A stretch of 24,617 nt of DNA from Gammaproteobacteria bacterium (lineage in GTDB: Bacteria > Pseudomonadota > Gammaproteobacteria > Natronospirales > REEB76). How positions within the stretch are numbered: position 1 is the stretch's first letter; every line of letters begins with the position of its first letter. This document shows, one piece after another, positions 24,014 to 24,617 of the stretch. Both the position numbers and the translations under genes were made by a program. Below the pieces are notes generated by a model. The model did not search any database. It was not told the origin of the DNA and saw only the letters and a program-made list of their open reading frames with translations. Location: assembly GCA_028871235.1 (NCBI GenBank), contig JAGWNO010000008.1, positions 1 through 24,617 on the forward strand, written 5' to 3'.

Positions 24014-24617
24014 TTAAACCGCAGCCAACACTTCCGACAGGCGGCTCACCTGCACTATTGCGATTCCATCCACAGCGCCTTTCCGCGGCGCATTGCCCTT
24101 GGGCACTATGGCGCGTTTGAAGCCGTGTTTGGCGGCCTCACGCAGGCGTTCTTCGCCGTTGTAAACCGGGCGGATCTCACCGGCCAGGCCCACTTCACCA
24201 AACAAGACGAGATCATTCGGCAGCGGCTTGTCGCGGAAGCTGGAGAGAGCCGCCATCAGAATCGGCAGATCGGCGGCGGTTTCGTTGACGCGCAGGCCGC
24301 CCACCACGTTCACGAACACGTCACGGTCAAACATGGCAACTCCGCCGTGCCGATGCAGCACGGCGAGCAGCATGGAGAGGCGGTTGGGATCGAGGCCCAC
24401 GGCCACGCGCCGCGGATTGGCGAGATGGCTCTCATCCACCAGCGCCTGCACTTCCACGAGCATGGGGCGGCTGCCTTCGCGGATCACGGTCACGGCACTG
24501 CCGCTCACCGGTCCAGCGTGGCGCGACAGGAAGATTGCCGAGGGGTTCTTGACTTCCTTGAGACCGGTCTCGGTCATGGCAAACACGCCAAGTTCGTTGG
24601 CGGCGCCGAAGCGGTTT
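24014..24617 (-). CDS. radA: DNA repair protein RadA/Sms, C-terminal part
   Basis: The last 200 residues of RadA are present; the gene runs off the window. The visible part starts with NRFGAANELGVFAM, which includes the RadA hallmark KNRFG region, followed by GLKEVKNPSAIFLS. The Lon-protease-like C-terminal domain follows (VEVQALVDESHLANPRRVAVG, then DVFVNVVGGLRVNETAADLP, and GEVGLAGEIRPV). RadA is a RecA-like ATPase that drives branch migration in recombination. The reading frame is open to the window edge, so the ATG inside (24586) is not its start. It converges with corB across a 37-bp gap. Confidence 0.96.
   Translation of the reverse strand, partial: NRFGAANELGVFAMTETGLKEVKNPSAIFLSRHAGPVSGSAVTVIREGSRPMLVEVQALVDESHLANPRRVAVGLDPNRLSMLLAVLHRHGGVAMFDRDVFVNVVGGLRVNETAADLPILMAALSSFRDKPLPNDLVLFGEVGLAGEIRPVYNGEERLREAAKHGFKRAIVPKGNAPRKGAVDGIAIVQVSRLSEVLAAV

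Overview
The window looks like chromosomal DNA of a high-GC gammaproteobacterium. The order ffh-rpsP-rimM-trmD-rplS, with ypjD and a CorB/YfjD-type gene diverging from the ffh side, is the gammaproteobacterial arrangement. kbl-tdh, hslR, a 67K-type sppA and radA all resemble their Escherichia coli counterparts along their length. No genus can be named from sequence alone. I found no tRNA, rRNA, CRISPR array, insertion sequence or prophage gene.

Layout. 1-2196 (minus strand): a lipid A or undecaprenyl-sugar modification group (ArnT-like glycosyltransferase, one small EamA/SMR flippase subunit, start of an ArnB-like aminotransferase). 2304-4907 (minus): an accessory-looking run of a solo TfoX N-terminal domain protein, a Nudix hydrolase, a truncated MmeI-type restriction enzyme keeping only its nuclease domain, and a HipA-family kinase fused to a DNA-binding domain (HipH/YjjJ type) behind a very AT-rich repeat-bearing promoter. 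5013-7895: hslR, diverging from the threonine catabolism pair kbl-tdh, whose spacer carries a REP/BIME-like inverted repeat pair. 8193-11140 (plus): a copper group made of an exported, possibly outer-membrane protein of unknown function, CopC, and a CopD permease fused to a cupredoxin. 11311-12177 (minus): a NicO/UreH-like membrane protein downstream of sppA (12205-14052). 14147-15520: an orphan group II PLP decarboxylase. 15587-17449: an exported helical-repeat protein of unknown function. 17525-21713 (minus): metallo-beta-lactamase-fold protein, ffh, rpsP, rimM, trmD, rplS, ending in a strong hairpin. 21837-23976 (plus): ypjD and corB. 24014-24617: the 3' part of radA.

How genes work together. 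Kbl and Tdh convert threonine to glycine plus acetyl-CoA. CopC and CopD-cupredoxin probably handle periplasmic copper and pass it into or across the inner membrane. The ffh to rplS block serves protein targeting and ribosome/tRNA maturation. The most unusual spots are the nuclease-only restriction remnant next to a single-gene HipA-type toxin, the CopD-cupredoxin fusion with an uncharacterised exported partner, and a phosphodiesterase-like metallo-beta-lactamase gene at the head of the ffh operon.
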